NCBI GenBank assembly: GCA_003427395.1
Contig: BFEA01000173.1
Span: forward strand, 1,954,930-1,987,867
Reading direction: 5' to 3'
Length of the DNA: 32,938 nucleotides
Origin: Chara braunii
Lineage: Eukaryota; Streptophyta; Charophyceae; Charales; Characeae
Of the stretch, positions 9,420-19,779 are shown one piece after another. Position numbers and translations under genes: made by a program. The first letter of the stretch is position 1, and each line of letters starts with the position of its first letter. The notes below the pieces were generated by a model. It was given only the letters and a program-made list of their open reading frames with translations. It was not told the origin of the DNA and ran no database searches.

Positions 9420-10754
9420 TGTGACGAACCGATTTCTGTTCTGCGTGATTTTCTGCGCGGTAGCAACGAGGGGTCCTAAGCTGGGAAGGATGGGCCAATT
9501 ACAGGAGATCGGGATTGAAGGGGAATGGCATCTGTGTCCTCGCTTTTTCGTTTTTTTGCGTCGTCTCTTTTGAGATGGCTGGATTCAGGCCCGGGCAAGT
9601 CCCGGGGATGATTGATGGGTGATGCGCCGCCGCGAGCGCGCGAATAATTCTGGTTGACGACGTTCCTTTTCATTTTCTGTTGTTGGATTTTAGGTGTGGA
9701 GACCGCGCGGGAATTTTGCTTCGTTCTTTTTGAATTTTCTTTCTGAATCTTGTCGAGCCCCAATGGCTCTCAGAATTTCGGACTTTCTTTTCGGAATTGG
9801 TGTTTTTTGTTTTTTTTGCATTAGGTAGGAATTTAGGAGTTTTGCAATTAGGATTTTCTTTTGCACCGTGGCGCTTTTTGCTTACTTGCTTCTTTGTGCG
9901 GCGGCAACGGAACTCTAATTAGTCGGCGCCCTTAATCGTGTGTGTAACTGTAATTTTGGGCGGGCGCCATTATAATTGTATCTTTCCTCTTGAACTTCGT
10001 CTTTCCCGCTCTCGCTTTCTCTTGTTGTGTCTAGCCGGCCCACGGACTGCATGCTCGGATCGATGCGTGGAGAGAGGCTACGTCCCCCACGCCGCGATCT
10101 GGCCATGCAGAACGTAGGCGCTCCCTCTCCTGATCTCTTTCCTAAGTCTTTGTAATTCCGTGTTCTTCGCGCATACATGCACGCTATAAATTCCGGCTAC
10201 GCGGTTAGATAGCTCTCTTAACTAATTGTCGGAAGCTCGGGGAGCGCGATCAGTGAGGGTCGGCTCGCGAGCGAAGTAAGAGGTGAGTTGAAGTGGGAGT
10301 CGGGCGTCCCGACAAGCTGGTGCCAAACACGCGGGGTTGACGAGGGCCACGACGGACTGTGGGCGCGGGCGAACCTGACGGGTGCGGGAGGACTAAGCGG
10401 GGTGACGACTTCGTGGGTTGGTGCGTGACGACGGACTGTCCGCATCGGAGAGAGAGAGAGAGGAAGAGGGAGCAGAGGTTGATGGACATGGATTTGCAGT
10501 TTTCTTTGTCTTTTCTCCCTCTTTGCTTTTTGTATATAAATTTTGATCTCGGCTCAGGGCGACTCGCCCGTTTTCTTTTGTTTTCAGAATCCTTGTCTCG
10601 GTTTCAACCCACACTCATTTTGCAATTGATCTCGATCTCGTTGGTTGTGTGTTTTGACGAATGAATGGATGAATGGTTGTCATGTCTATTGCTTTTCTTT
10701 TGTCTGGTCCTTGCCTTTGCTTGTCCTTTTGATACACTCATGAGCATAATAGAA
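9420..10754 (+). repeat. 5' LTR (part shared with the 3' copy)
   Basis: Begins TGTGACGAACCGATTTCTGT and matches the 3' copy collinearly to AGCATAATAGAA at 10754, then diverges. The PBS lies over 1 kb further on at 11840. The true 5' LTR therefore probably runs to about 11.8 kb (about 2.4 kb), with the shared segment being only the part retained in the 3' copy. An alternative is an LTR ending at TACACTCA (10740) followed by an unusually long leader. Two TATA-like sites lie inside (10184 and 10531). Confidence 0.85.
10184..10192 (+). promoter_or_regulatory. probable LTR TATA box
   Basis: CTATAAATT in the 5' LTR corresponds to GTTATAAAT at 24412-24420 in the 3' LTR, inside an otherwise conserved block. 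It is a reasonable candidate for the RNA polymerase II core promoter of the element. A second, conserved candidate is TGTATATAAATTTT at 10531. Confidence 0.5.
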
Positions 10755-11839
10755 ACTTCTACGCAGTCACCATTACTGCTTCCATTGCTGTTTATTCTTT
10801 TTGAGCCACCGTTGTTACTGCGATGCCTGATAGCTCAGGAACGATTGCGTGCGGATCACGAAGCGATTAGATGATTGGGTAGTTGTGTGTCCAGAAACAA
10901 GCGAGTACCTCTCGGGGATGCGTGTAAGTGCAAGCCGATCTACGAAGCCCACACGTATCCATGCACGCCGATTCGCGGCCGTTGGCGACCTTCGATATCG
11001 GGTAGGTGGGGACTTTCCCTTCCCCCACGCGCCTAAACGGATAAGAGTCTCCGATATCACATCGGAAAATCCCCCCGCTGACTAGACGTGTGCGGGGGGA
11101 TTCCATCACACTGCGATGATAAAATGCCGACCTCTTGGGATTCGGAGTACTTCGACCCTTGGCTCGGGGTGAGGGAATGTATTAGGCAAAGATATCCGAA
11201 ATTCCCCTGCCTAATCGAGAATCGGTTGTGCCCCAGGGAGTTTGACTGTGCCACAACCAGCGATCCGAGGTGCCCCTATTATCCAAGTACGGATAACTCG
11301 CACTAATTCATATCCCCCGGTTTCGTCGTTATCACTACCCGTTTCCCTCCCTTCTGTCTCTCCTCCCGTATCACCAACTCACGGTGGTTCTGTGGAATTT
11401 CATCGCCCCATACTGGCCCCGCACGCCTTGCGGAAATTGTCGGCGACGCAGCAACCGACGAGCCCCTGAAATTAGGAGGCCTAACCCAAATACGCGACGA
11501 CAAACTCCACGTGGCTGCCCCCAAAGGCTTGACTCATCAGAATCACTGCCATCCCAGGCAGACCTCTCCCCGAACCGCCGCCCCCAAAACAGACGGATCG
11601 AACGACCTTGAAGCACCGTGCATTCCATCTGCCTTATGCTGCACGACATAAACGCCAACAGACCCGAAGTAACTCGCCCTTAGCCCTACTGCATCTATGC
11701 CCCTAAGACCCTGCCACAGGAGATCTCAGTTCTGACCTGGGACTCCACCCCCACTTTCCCAAAAATCCTTGGCACACCCCTTTTCGCACTTCCAGGCCCA
11801 CATCCTACTCCGATCAGGAAGTCGCGTCGGGCGTGCGGT
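10755..11839 (+). other. remainder of 5' LTR or leader, with a strong hairpin
   Basis: This kilobase lacks a counterpart in the 3' LTR and has no recognisable coding region. Around 11068-11102 AATCCCCCCGC and GCGGGGGGATT form a perfect 11-bp stem with a 13-nt loop. In a retroelement transcript such a stem could serve packaging, dimerisation or end formation, which is speculation. The segment ends at the PBS. Confidence 0.5.
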
Positions 11840-11851
11840 TGGTATCGGAGC
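11840..11851 (+). promoter_or_regulatory. primer binding site for initiator Met tRNA
   Basis: TGGTATCGGAGC differs at one base from TGGTATCAGAGC, the usual plant LTR-retrotransposon PBS complementary to the 3' end of initiator methionine tRNA. It lies about 150 bp upstream of the gag ATG, as expected. It marks where minus-strand cDNA synthesis would start, and so the 5' LTR should end just before it. Confidence 0.85.
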
Positions 11852-11992
11852 CTGACACGTGGCAGGGTTGTAGGATTGGTAGCTCGATAGTTGAGCGATC
11901 TTACTAACCGAGGGCGACCTCGACCCCGGAACACGCATAGACGCGACCCCGTCGTTACTAGAAGCAAATCGGCTAATCGACGGACAATCAAC

Positions 11993-12667
11993 ATGAACGC
12001 TAACCAACAGAATCCGAATCTGCAACAAAACCCCAATCAACAACAAAATCCTAATCAACCCGCACCACGAGCAAGGGCTCCCATGACGCCCGCTGACCTC
12101 TATCTGTTTGATCCGGTGCACCATCTTGTTGGAGCATGGCTAGCCACGCTCCGCACTCAGCAGTATGACGATAACGAAGCTCAGGTGAACATTCCCCCTC
12201 GATTAGGAAGGGATGCCCATCATTGGTTTAGTACCTATGTATGGGTGGATCTTCCAACTTTCGAACGAGATTTTTTGAATCGGTTTGATTATATCCATCC
12301 AGAACAAGCGCTCTTTATGATTAAAGATCGAGTTCAAAAACCTCTCGAATCTGTTACGGAATATCAAAACCGGTTCTACTATATGTTCGTAAAAACGGAG
12401 TGAGGCGAGCAAGTAGGAAGAGATTTGTTCATTGACGAACTTCGCAATCGAACGATGAGGGCGAAACTGCGAAAACAGTTCTCCCCCATCAATCACACGC
12501 TGCAACAGATAATGGCAGTCGTAGAAGAAATGAAAAGAAAATTTGCTGCGAGTTTCCTAGAAGGAGAGGATTACCCTAGGGAAGAAGACTCGTCTAAACT
12601 AGCGAGGGCCTCGTTGCAAAACAAATTCGAAAACATGGGATTTCAACAGAAAAAAACTGATTTTTAA
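11993..12667 (+). pseudogene. gag, N-terminal part (capsid region), interrupted
   Basis: The first ATG in frame is at 11993, after the PBS. An Asn/Gln/Pro-rich N-terminus (about 25 residues) precedes a retrotransposon gag-type region, with WLATLRTQQY, HHWFSTYV and the basic ERDFLNRFDYI, LESVTEYQNRFYYM and FIDELRNRTMRAKLRKQF segments. An in-frame TGA at 12401-12403 breaks the frame, which then continues in the same register to 12667 and runs into unrelated AT-rich DNA. The protein would form the virus-like particle that packages element RNA. The C-terminal part reappears in the same reading frame after about 3.1 kb of inserted DNA. Confidence 0.85.
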
Positions 12668-13120
12668 AAAAATATGTTGATTAACTTTATTGGGTTAATA
12701 ATTAGTTAACAAAATTGTGTGCACACTATTTTTTAACCTTGGAAGGTTAATTAACATTTGAATGAGAAACACACAATGGTATAACGTTGCTTCAATACTA
12801 ATAACGTTAACTTGAATTAACAAACAATTAAGCAAACCATGTCTACAATGTTCGAACAAATGTTGGATGAATGTTGATCTCATTGTTAGTTGAATGATCG
12901 CTTCACATTAGCCCAATGTTTCTTTCATTATTGGTTCGAATATAGCTAAAATGCTGACAAAATATTTTTTGAATTGTCGTCTGATTGGTCCACCAAGGTG
13001 TCTTCAACATGAAGTAATGTTTGATTAACGTTTTGTTTTTCTTGGCAAAAAAACACCAAGAAGGGCAGGAGGGGGTGGGGGCTGCTAGAGGTTGAGAGGT
13101 TAATGAACCATCATTCACAG

Positions 13121-13419
13121 CACGTAAGCATCAGTAATGCTAACTATACTGATATTAGTAGTACCAATACTTGTAGTGCTAAAAAACACCGCATGGACGA
13201 TAGTAAAAGTCGAAGCAAAGATGGTAGAAGTTGTAACAAATGCACCAATAGTAAAAGTTGTAACAGTCCCATTACAACTTTTACTATCGGTGCATTTGTT
13301 ATAAGTTCTACTATCTCTACTTCGATTTGCACTATCGCCGATACAACGGTTTCTAGTAGGATAAGTATTGGCACTACTAATGTAAGCATAGTTAACATTA
13401 CTAGTGCTTACAGGTCGTG
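13121..13419. mobile_element. foldback element, arms about 145 bp
   Basis: The left arm from 13121 (CACGTAAGCATCAGTAATGC, then TAACTATACTGATATTAGTA) is matched by the reverse complement of the right arm ending at 13419 (CACGACCTGTAAGCACTAGT, then AATGTTAACTATGC). The arms are about 80% alike by eye and meet at a loop of about 6 nt (AGTCCC, 13265-13270). The innermost part (AATAGTAAAAGTTGTAA) pairs almost perfectly. Both strands read as similar Ser/Thr-rich open frames only because of the palindrome. No protein is encoded. Confidence 0.8.
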
Positions 13420-13756
13420 AGTGGCCTCCCAACTTCCGACAATTCTCACCCCCTCCTTTCCTTCCACAGTGTGTTTTTTGTTACTACTATGACAACAACT
13501 AGTACTCGTACTCACTTTAATAGGATTGTTATAAGTAGCATAGTAGTACAAACACTACTACAAGTAGACAAATGACTGGTACTGCCACTACTATAACACC
13601 AAAATTTGTACTAATAAAGAAGAGTGAGTGCTAATGCTACAGTCCAATAGGTAAAGCCTGTTGTAGAGGTGCTAGCACTCTCTTGGAAAACACGGTTCAA
13701 ATGGGCTCAAGGTGCGACCACCCATTCGATGGGTTGCATCTCTGCCTCTCTCACAT

Positions 13757-13763
13757 GCACACA

Positions 13764-13795
<32 letters not shown>

Positions 13796-14330
13796 AAACA
13801 CACACACACACACATACACAAACACACAATGATGAGGTAAAATATCACCCATAAAAGAGGTGGTCACGCTCACTTGCAAAACTAGCTTAAGTGAGCATAG
13901 AGCGCGACCACCTTTTCGACAGGCTCTCTCACTCTCTCCCTCTCTTTCTCTCTCTTTCTCACACACACATCCATATTACACAGACTCTCCCTCACTCTTT
14001 TCTCTCTCTCTCTCTCTCTGTCTTATAGAAATATGCACGTACACACACATAATCATAATACTCATTATGGCATGTAACTTTGACGTGTCTGGCCGCAATT
14101 TCGGCAACTATAGATTCTACACATAATCATTAGGTACGATGCCACCCATTAAAGAGGTGGTCACAGTCTCTTGCAAAACTAGTTGAAACAAGCATAGAAC
14201 ACGCCCACCTTTTCGATGGTCTCTCTCTCTTTCCCCAACAGATGCACACATCCATACACAGACATACTCCCTCACTCAGTCTCTCTTCTCTCTCACACAC
14301 ACATACATGCGCACACATACACACACAATG
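13757..14330. repeat. CA and CT microsatellites within a 297-bp tandem duplication
   Basis: (CA)n occupies 13757-13830 and (CT)n-rich stretches lie at 13920-14020 and 14220-14300. The phrase CACCCAT(A/T)AAAGAGGTGGTC begins at 13846 and again at 14143. After each copy come CTTGCAAAACTAG, an imperfect inverted GACCACC, then CT and CA tracts, and then CATGTAACTT..GGCCGCAATTTCG. The block is thus duplicated with a period of about 297 bp. Confidence 0.7.
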
Positions 14331-14335
14331 ATAAT

Positions 14336-14502
14336 ACTCCTTTGAGCATGTAACTTCAACGTTCCTGGCCGCAATTTCGACATCTCTTGGACCGAAATAT
14401 CGTCAGGTTGTACTAGTGGGAACACGACAAGTCGTGATAATTTCGGTTAAAGAAACGCTAAAACTATGGCCAGGAACGTCAAAGTTACATTCCCAAAGGG
14501 GT
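14336..14502. mobile_element. second foldback structure
   Basis: ACTCCTTTGAGCATGTAACT, then TCAACGTTCCTGGCC (from 14336) pairs with the reverse complement of GGCCAGGAACGTCAAAGTTA, then CATTCCCAAAGGGGT (to 14502). Inner GACCGAAAT and ATTTCGGTT also pair. The left arm is the end of the 297-bp repeat unit, so these repeats may be partial copies of a foldback or MITE family. Confidence 0.65.
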
Positions 14503-14689
14503 AGACGAAGAAACGCACTAACAAAAGAAAAACAGTTTCATGCAACATGGTTCAATGTAGCACCCCTGCACCGAGGACCCCAAGTATCCCTTCTCTCTCA
14601 CACCCACACACACACACCCTGAACAGTTTGACACAGGCATGCTTTCTTTTTATGGAGTTGTGTATAGCGAACATGACAATACATAAGCG

Positions 14690-15175
14690 GAGGGAGGAAG
14701 GGCTGAGGGGTGATACACGTGGAGGGAGGGAGGATGGAGCATGGAGGAGGGAGGAGGGCCCACGGACGAGGGAGGAGGGAGGGTATGCGATGGAGGGACG
14801 ATGCAAGGAGGAGAGTCGTAGCAAAGGAGAATCCTAGCAACCAAGGAGGCCAGATACAGATAGCAAAAAAAAAAATAGCGTGAGGAAAGATTTGCAATGG
14901 TGGAGGGAGGAGGGACGATGAAGAAGGGAGGAGGGAAGAAGGGACGAACGAGGGAGGACGGGCAATGAGCAGCAACAAAATGGGGAAGGAAGCAGGATGA
15001 TGGGTGGAGAAATAAAAAGACGGCGAGCGGGAGGATGGGCAGTGGAGGACGGAGGTAGGAGGACAAGTTAGGGAGGAGGGGCCCGTAGTAGCAGCGGTGG
15101 TGTTGCCAAAAGTAGTAGCAGTAGACGAGGTAGTAGTAGTAATAGTAGTAAGTGAAAGTAGTTGTAGTAGTAGTT
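14690..15175. repeat. GGA-rich purine tract and AGT trinucleotide repeats
   Basis: 14690-15070 is built of GGAGGGAGGA-like units with almost no pyrimidines in long stretches. 15100-15175 is AGTAGTAGT-rich. The long open frames on the minus strand here (230 and 294 residues) are Pro/Ser/Tyr/Thr low-complexity by-products. The G-tracts could form quadruplexes on the plus strand. Confidence 0.65.
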
Positions 15176-15661
15176 GTTCGATTCTGGTTGTGTTGTTCAA
15201 TTGCAATTGAAATGAAAGAGTTTGGAGAGAGAAATAAACAAGGGAAGAATAAAAAATAAGAATGGAAGAGAAGAAGATATACACCAGCAAAGACCAATGT
15301 CAAACCCCTTTCCCACTCGCCACCATCTCCAACCACCTTGAACTCCCCCAACGTTTTCTTAACAATAAGAATAATAACATTAAAAGAATAAACCAGAATC
15401 AATGTTTGAATCTCCTCCTTACTGCCAGCAACTCTAGAGGTCCACCATTGCCACACACTACACCTCCTTCCTTTTCCTAGTAGGTGAGTATGGCGGACTA
15501 GCGGAGCCCAACTCCAATGTTCAAAGGACAACACAAAGTTGATATGCTCCCCCTACTCAGGCCGCCATGACTATCGCTGCCCCAAAGTTGTCCTCGAAGA
15601 AGTACACCTTCTACGGAGCCTTCTAGGTGTAGCACCAACGAAGAAGATGAAGATGTCGTCC

Positions 15662-15800
15662 ACCATAGCCAGCTAAGTACCCCCGTCACTCTTTTCCTCC
15701 TCCTGCACCCCTGGAGTCTGCCCCCTGGTCAGTTGCACCATAGCCAGGTAAGTACCCCCGTCACTCTTCTCCTCCTCCTGCACCCCTGGAGTCTGCCTCT
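15662..15800. repeat. 75-bp tandem repeat, two copies
   Basis: ACCATAGCCAGCTAAGTACC (15662) and ACCATAGCCAGGTAAGTACC (15737) start two near-identical units ending CACCCCTGGAGTCTGCC. The second unit runs into resumed gag sequence. Confidence 0.7.
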
Positions 15801-16543
15801 CGCTCACCTATCTAGAGCAGATCACCCCTAAACGATCGGTTCCAAGTGTGATTGCAAACGTACCCGCTCCCGTGATGGCAGTGCCCCCACCGCCGATCGA
15901 AAATCCCGCACGATCAAACGATTTGACCGCCTTGCTCGACCTAACCAAAACATTGGTTAATTTCATTCAGGAGAGCAAGAAGGAGCAGCGGGAGCACAAT
16001 GCTCGAATCGAGGCTATGATGAGATCGATGCGACCCATCACAGTGCGTGCCGTGCCGATCCAACACGGATTGGCTCCAGCACCGCCTCCTGCCGGGATCC
16101 CGGGTAATCTGAATGTCTGCTATAGGTGTCACCAACCAGGGCACATAGCCCGGGATTGCCCTCACCGGCCCCCACAACAACGAGTCGGAGTCGCACCAGT
16201 AGCTGCATCACCAATCGCTAACGGGCCGGGACGGGTAGGAGCATTGATGGAAGAAGTAGAGGGAAGCGGAACCATGTTAGCATCAATGGAGGAGGCTGCA
16301 GAGCTTATTCCCTTGGATCAGTATGTAACTCTGGGATACCCGGGGCTTGGGATGATCAGTACGATTAGACCCACGCCGGAACAACGAGAAGTGGAGGAGT
16401 GGCGACCCTTCTCTAAGAGAGATGGAGTCGGGAGGTCCCACCTTCGTCACGGGGAAAATCGATGTTCTAAACATCGTACGAGCCATAGATCATCGAATAC
16501 CCCTTCCGATCGGCCATCTGCTTTCGATATCAGAACAGGCTAA
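15800..16543 (+). pseudogene. gag, C-terminal part with CCHC nucleocapsid zinc knuckle
   Basis: In the same frame as the N-terminal gag, this segment carries a Pro-rich linker and a helical, charged stretch (LVNFIQESKKEQREHNARIE). A single zinc knuckle CYRCHQPGHIARDC follows at 16118-16159 with the canonical C-x2-C-x4-H-x4-C spacing. The knuckle binds element RNA for packaging. Downstream the gag frame fades after about 16420, and protease-side sequence continues in the +1 frame. That change could be a decay frameshift or a former programmed shift; the sequence alone does not tell. Confidence 0.85.
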
Positions 16544-17135
16544 CGAACGTATGCTGAAGCACTGCAAAGCAAACCGGAAACGATTTGCCCTTACCCGAAC
16601 GGCAAACATGAAAACGAAAGGACCAACACGGGACGAAAATGCTGCAGGTACTTCTGATCTTATACTCATAGGACTAATCCAAAAAGATTATCACTTCCTG
16701 TAGATTAAACCCATCCCATGGAAATCCGCGGAATGCGACATTGAGGTATGGGGAATTCCATATAATGCTATCATCGATTAAGGAGCCGCTGTGTTGGCTA
16801 TTTCACTATGGGTAGTGGAGAGAGCAAGAGGAAAGAACGATCTGATCATGCTCACCGAAAAAGATCAGCTCGTCTAGGCAGATGAAGAAAAGATCAAAAC
16901 AGTCGGACAAATGACTAACGTTGCTTTTCGATTAGGGAAGGTGCATGCTTTGGGTGACGTCGTAGTATTAGATGTTAGGACTTACGACGTTCTTTTTGGC
17001 CTTCCCGCCCTGGTAGCACTACGAGCCAATCTAGACTTCGAAAGACGATCGATTGTCCTCCGAAATACGGGTGGGAAACCCTATGTTGTACCAATGAGAC
17101 TGACCCTTCGTACTACCGCTAACATAGCCCCATGA
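16422..17135 (+). pseudogene. aspartic protease region of pol
   Basis: After a linker (KIDVLNIVRAIDHRIPLPIG), one frame continues through three in-frame stops (TAG 16701, TAA 16779, TAG 16875). The retropepsin active site is visible as IID-stop-GAAVLAIS: the Ser/Thr codon of the catalytic D-S/T-G triad is itself a TAA. Further on, ALGDVVVLDVRTYDVLFGLP matches the second conserved region (usually D-V-I-L-G-M). The enzyme would process Gag-Pol; here it cannot be made. The family assignment is good despite the decay. Confidence 0.75.
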
Positions 17136-17147
17136 GTTTCTCCCGCG

Positions 17148-18242
17148 ATGACGGGGGCCCTTTGCATGATTACCTGGGACAACGGGCAGACATCCAAGGA
17201 CGCAGACAACAGCGATGATGATGATGATCACGTAATCCTGGAGATGGCACAAGAACGTATCCATTACCTCGTGCAACGGACAAATGCTAAGGCGTTGAGC
17301 AGGACTAACCGAGATTTGCAAAAAACACAAGGTATGATTATGGGAGAACCTCTCATACAAATTTCAAGGATGGTCAATTTTTTGGAACCTCCTCGAACCC
17401 TGTACCAAGGGATCTCCCCTCTTCTCGCCCGATACAATGACAAAAGGCACTACTGCGATATCACGGATCTCTCGAAGTCTTTGTTGACACCCTCAAAAGA
17501 AATTCGATTGTTACAATTGGGGGCAGAGATCAACTCTTTGGAACCCCTGAGCGCCTCGAGAACGGACTCGGGATAAAGATTGCAACGAAACTTGTGTCGT
17601 GGCAAGACATTCGAGATGGGGTAACACCTGAAGAACACATGGCCATCCGAGAACAAGATGCACAGATGATGGCCACGGTGTTCTCCTGGCGATCAGATAA
17701 CTCATTCATCTTCGCGCCTCCGCTAGAAAATGTCAAGCGAGTGAATACAAAACACATCAATGTGAGGATATGGGATGAGTCGTATGAGTTGCACGTACCT
17801 CGATATGTACCTAATGAGATTCACCACCTAATCGCAGACATTCTAAAGGAATACAAAGGAGCGATTAGTGTGACGGACACAGACATTGAACTGCCGTTAG
17901 TCATACAGCACAAGATCCAGACAGGAAATCATTCCCCAATTCACTGTAAACCTTACAGATATTCCCTTGTAGAACGGAGAAAGGCTCTCGAGCGGATTGG
18001 AGAATTTGAAGCAAGCGGTTGGATCGAACCTGCCACCGGACCATGGTCGTTTCCGATAGTATTAGTACCGAAAAAGGAAACGGATCAATTCGCATATGCA
18101 TTGATTATCGCAAACTGAATGACATCACGATCAAAGATGTGTATCCCCTCCCCCAGATTGATGATTTGCTGGATGCGATTGGATGTGCTAATTATTTCAG
18201 TAAGTTTGATATTTGGCACGACTTCCATCACATTCTGGTTAA
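17148..18242 (+). pseudogene. reverse transcriptase, N-terminal half, frameshifted
   Basis: A weakly conserved connector with an Asp tract (NSDDDDDHVI) leads into RT. A frameshift near 17580 moves the reading, which continues with HKIQTGNHSPIHCKPYRYS, then FEASGWIEPATGPWSFPIVL and VPKK, the fingers region of Ty3-type RTs. A second shift near 18090 leads to ICIDYRKLNDITIKDVYPLP and then CANYFSKFDIWHDFHHILVK, where the palm with the first catalytic Asp (FD) lies. The frame then meets a MITE at TTAA 18239-18242. RT copies element RNA into cDNA. Confidence 0.9.
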
Positions 18243-18659
18243 ACCATCGGTCCCCCCTCCACCGAAACTAGTCCCTGTGAGTTAGGGCCGGGTTGTACGG
18301 AGGGGCGGCGACCTTACGAAGGCGCCGGGTTGTACGGAGGCCGACGGGTCCAATCCCGCCATTTTGCAAGCGGCAACTTTGTTGTGCTCAGAAGAAATCA
18401 TGAAAATGTCTGAAAATTTGAGGGTCCGTAGATTAGGTCGTGATCTTTCAGGGAAAAATATCAGAAAAAAAAAAAAATTCATTTTCACGGCGAAATATTC
18501 GCCGCGCCGATTCTGTTTATTTCCAATTTTTGTCGCAAATTCCGTTTGGAGGCCCACCTGGTTTTCCACGCTGTACTACCGGTCGTTCAACCGAAAAAAA
18601 GCGACCGCGCACTAGAGGTCCTCCGCGGGTTTTCGGTGGCGGGGGGACCTGTGGTTTAA
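18239..18659. mobile_element. 413-bp MITE inserted at TTAA inside the RT gene
   Basis: TTAA at 18239-18242 and at 18656-18659 flank a 413-bp element (18243-18655). Its left end is ACCATCGGTCCCCCCTCCAC followed by CGAAA. The right end reverse-complemented is ACCACAGGTCCCCCCGCCAC followed by CGAAA, so 22 of the first 25 positions agree. Insert plus one TTAA is 417 bp, a multiple of three. RT homology resumes immediately after the second TTAA (KKEDRPKTGFVLFEG) in the same frame, proving the boundaries. Inside are a short direct repeat (GCCGGGTTGTACGGAGG) and an A run. TTAA targets are typical of piggyBac-like elements, but the terminal bases are not the usual CCC, so the superfamily is open. Confidence 0.9.
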
Positions 18660-19779
18660 GAAGGAAGATCGGCCGAAGACGGGCTTCGTACTGTTTGAGG
18701 GCACGTGGCAGTGGATTTGGTGTCCGATGGGGATTTGCAATGCGCCGGTCACGTTTCAACGAGCCATGAACGTCACGTTTCAGAACTTCGTCAACAAGAC
18801 ACAGTTAACGCAGGGAATGATCAACTTCTGCGTCATCGTGTATATGGACGACATCCTGGTCTATTCAGAGACCTATCACGGCCATGCGCAGCATATCGAG
18901 TGGACGTTGGGTGCTCTGAGAGACGCCGGATTCAAGATTACGCTCGAAAAGAGCGAATTTTTCCTTTCGGAAATTTTGTTTTTGGGCTACGTCGTGACAC
19001 ATGGAGGACTGTGGCCTGACTCTAGAAAGGTCGCTGTGGTGAAGGAAGCTCCTGTTCCTACGTCACTGACGCACGTTCGAGCCTCCTTGAGGTTAGCCTC
19101 GTACTATCGCCATTTCATCAAGGGCTTCGCCGCGATTGCACGACCCTTAACGAACTTGTTACGGAAGGACCAGCCCCTCAGTTGAGACGCAGGGTGCGAA
19201 CAGGCCTTCGCGACCCTCAAGGAAGCTCTAGCAACAACGTCTATTTTGATTCGACCGGACCCCGCGAAGCAGTTCATTCTCATCATGGACTGGCAGTCGG
19301 AGGCTATTTCCGCTATTTTAGCACAGAAGGGGAACGACGGCCACGAACATGTCATCGAATATGCGTCGCGAATAGTACCAAACGAGCGGAGGAATGACTC
19401 AGCCCCTCAAGGGGCCCGCAAGGGGGAATTTTACCCTGTATTGTGGGGAATCCAACACTTCTATCCGTATCTGTACAGACAGAAGTTCCTCCTTGTCACT
19501 GATCACGAGCCCTTGTTAGCACTAAAGAGGCTCCATAATTACACGGGCATGATTGGACGTTGGGCAGTGCGCCTACAGGAGTACGACTTCGACATCATCC
19601 ATTGGAAGACGGAGAGGCACGGTAACGAGGACAGACTGACACGTCTGCATCAACCACCTAAAGTACCTAAGGCAGAAGAGATCATCCCGTGGAAGGAACT
19701 GGAGTCGGCGAACGGACCCAAGTACGGACAAGTGGCAGTCCTTCCACGTGGCAAGAGGCAGGCAGGTGGCAATGGGTGA
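18660..19779 (+). pseudogene. reverse transcriptase C-terminal half and RNase H
   Basis: RT resumes with FVLFEGTWQWIWCPMGICNA and the catalytic YMDD box at 18841-18852, then LEKSEFFLSEILFLGYVVTH of the thumb side. An in-frame TGA at 19183-19185 sits where a Trp or Arg is expected in the connection (PLS-stop-DAGCEQAF). RNase H follows with QFILIMDWQSEAISAILAQK (first catalytic Asp), RKGEFYPVLWGIQHF (Glu) and LLVTDHEPLLAL (second Asp), ending in the tether-like HGNEDRLTRL. RNase H removes RNA from the RNA:DNA hybrid. Apart from the one stop this is the best preserved stretch of pol. Confidence 0.9.

Larger units (their letters stand above)
12668..15800. mobile_element. 3.1-kb composite insertion inside gag
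   Basis: Gag homology stops at about 12660 and resumes near 15800 in the same frame. The inserted DNA is non-coding. It has an AT-rich left part (12668-13060), a foldback element (13121-13419), CA/CT-rich tandem duplications (13846-14385), a second foldback (14336-14502), a GGA-rich minisatellite (14690-15070), AGT repeats (15100-15175) and a 75-bp tandem repeat (15662-15800). I could not define matching terminal repeats or a target duplication for the whole block, so it may be several nested insertions. Confidence 0.6.

Noticed and set aside
13103-13432. Two 105-residue Ser/Thr-rich frames on opposite strands
   Set aside because: They are mirror readings of the foldback element, which explains their mutual similarity.
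14598-15534. Minus-strand frames of 230 and 294 residues
   Set aside because: Composed of low-complexity Pro/Ser/Tyr/Thr runs caused by GGA and AGT repeats on the plus strand; no domain seen.
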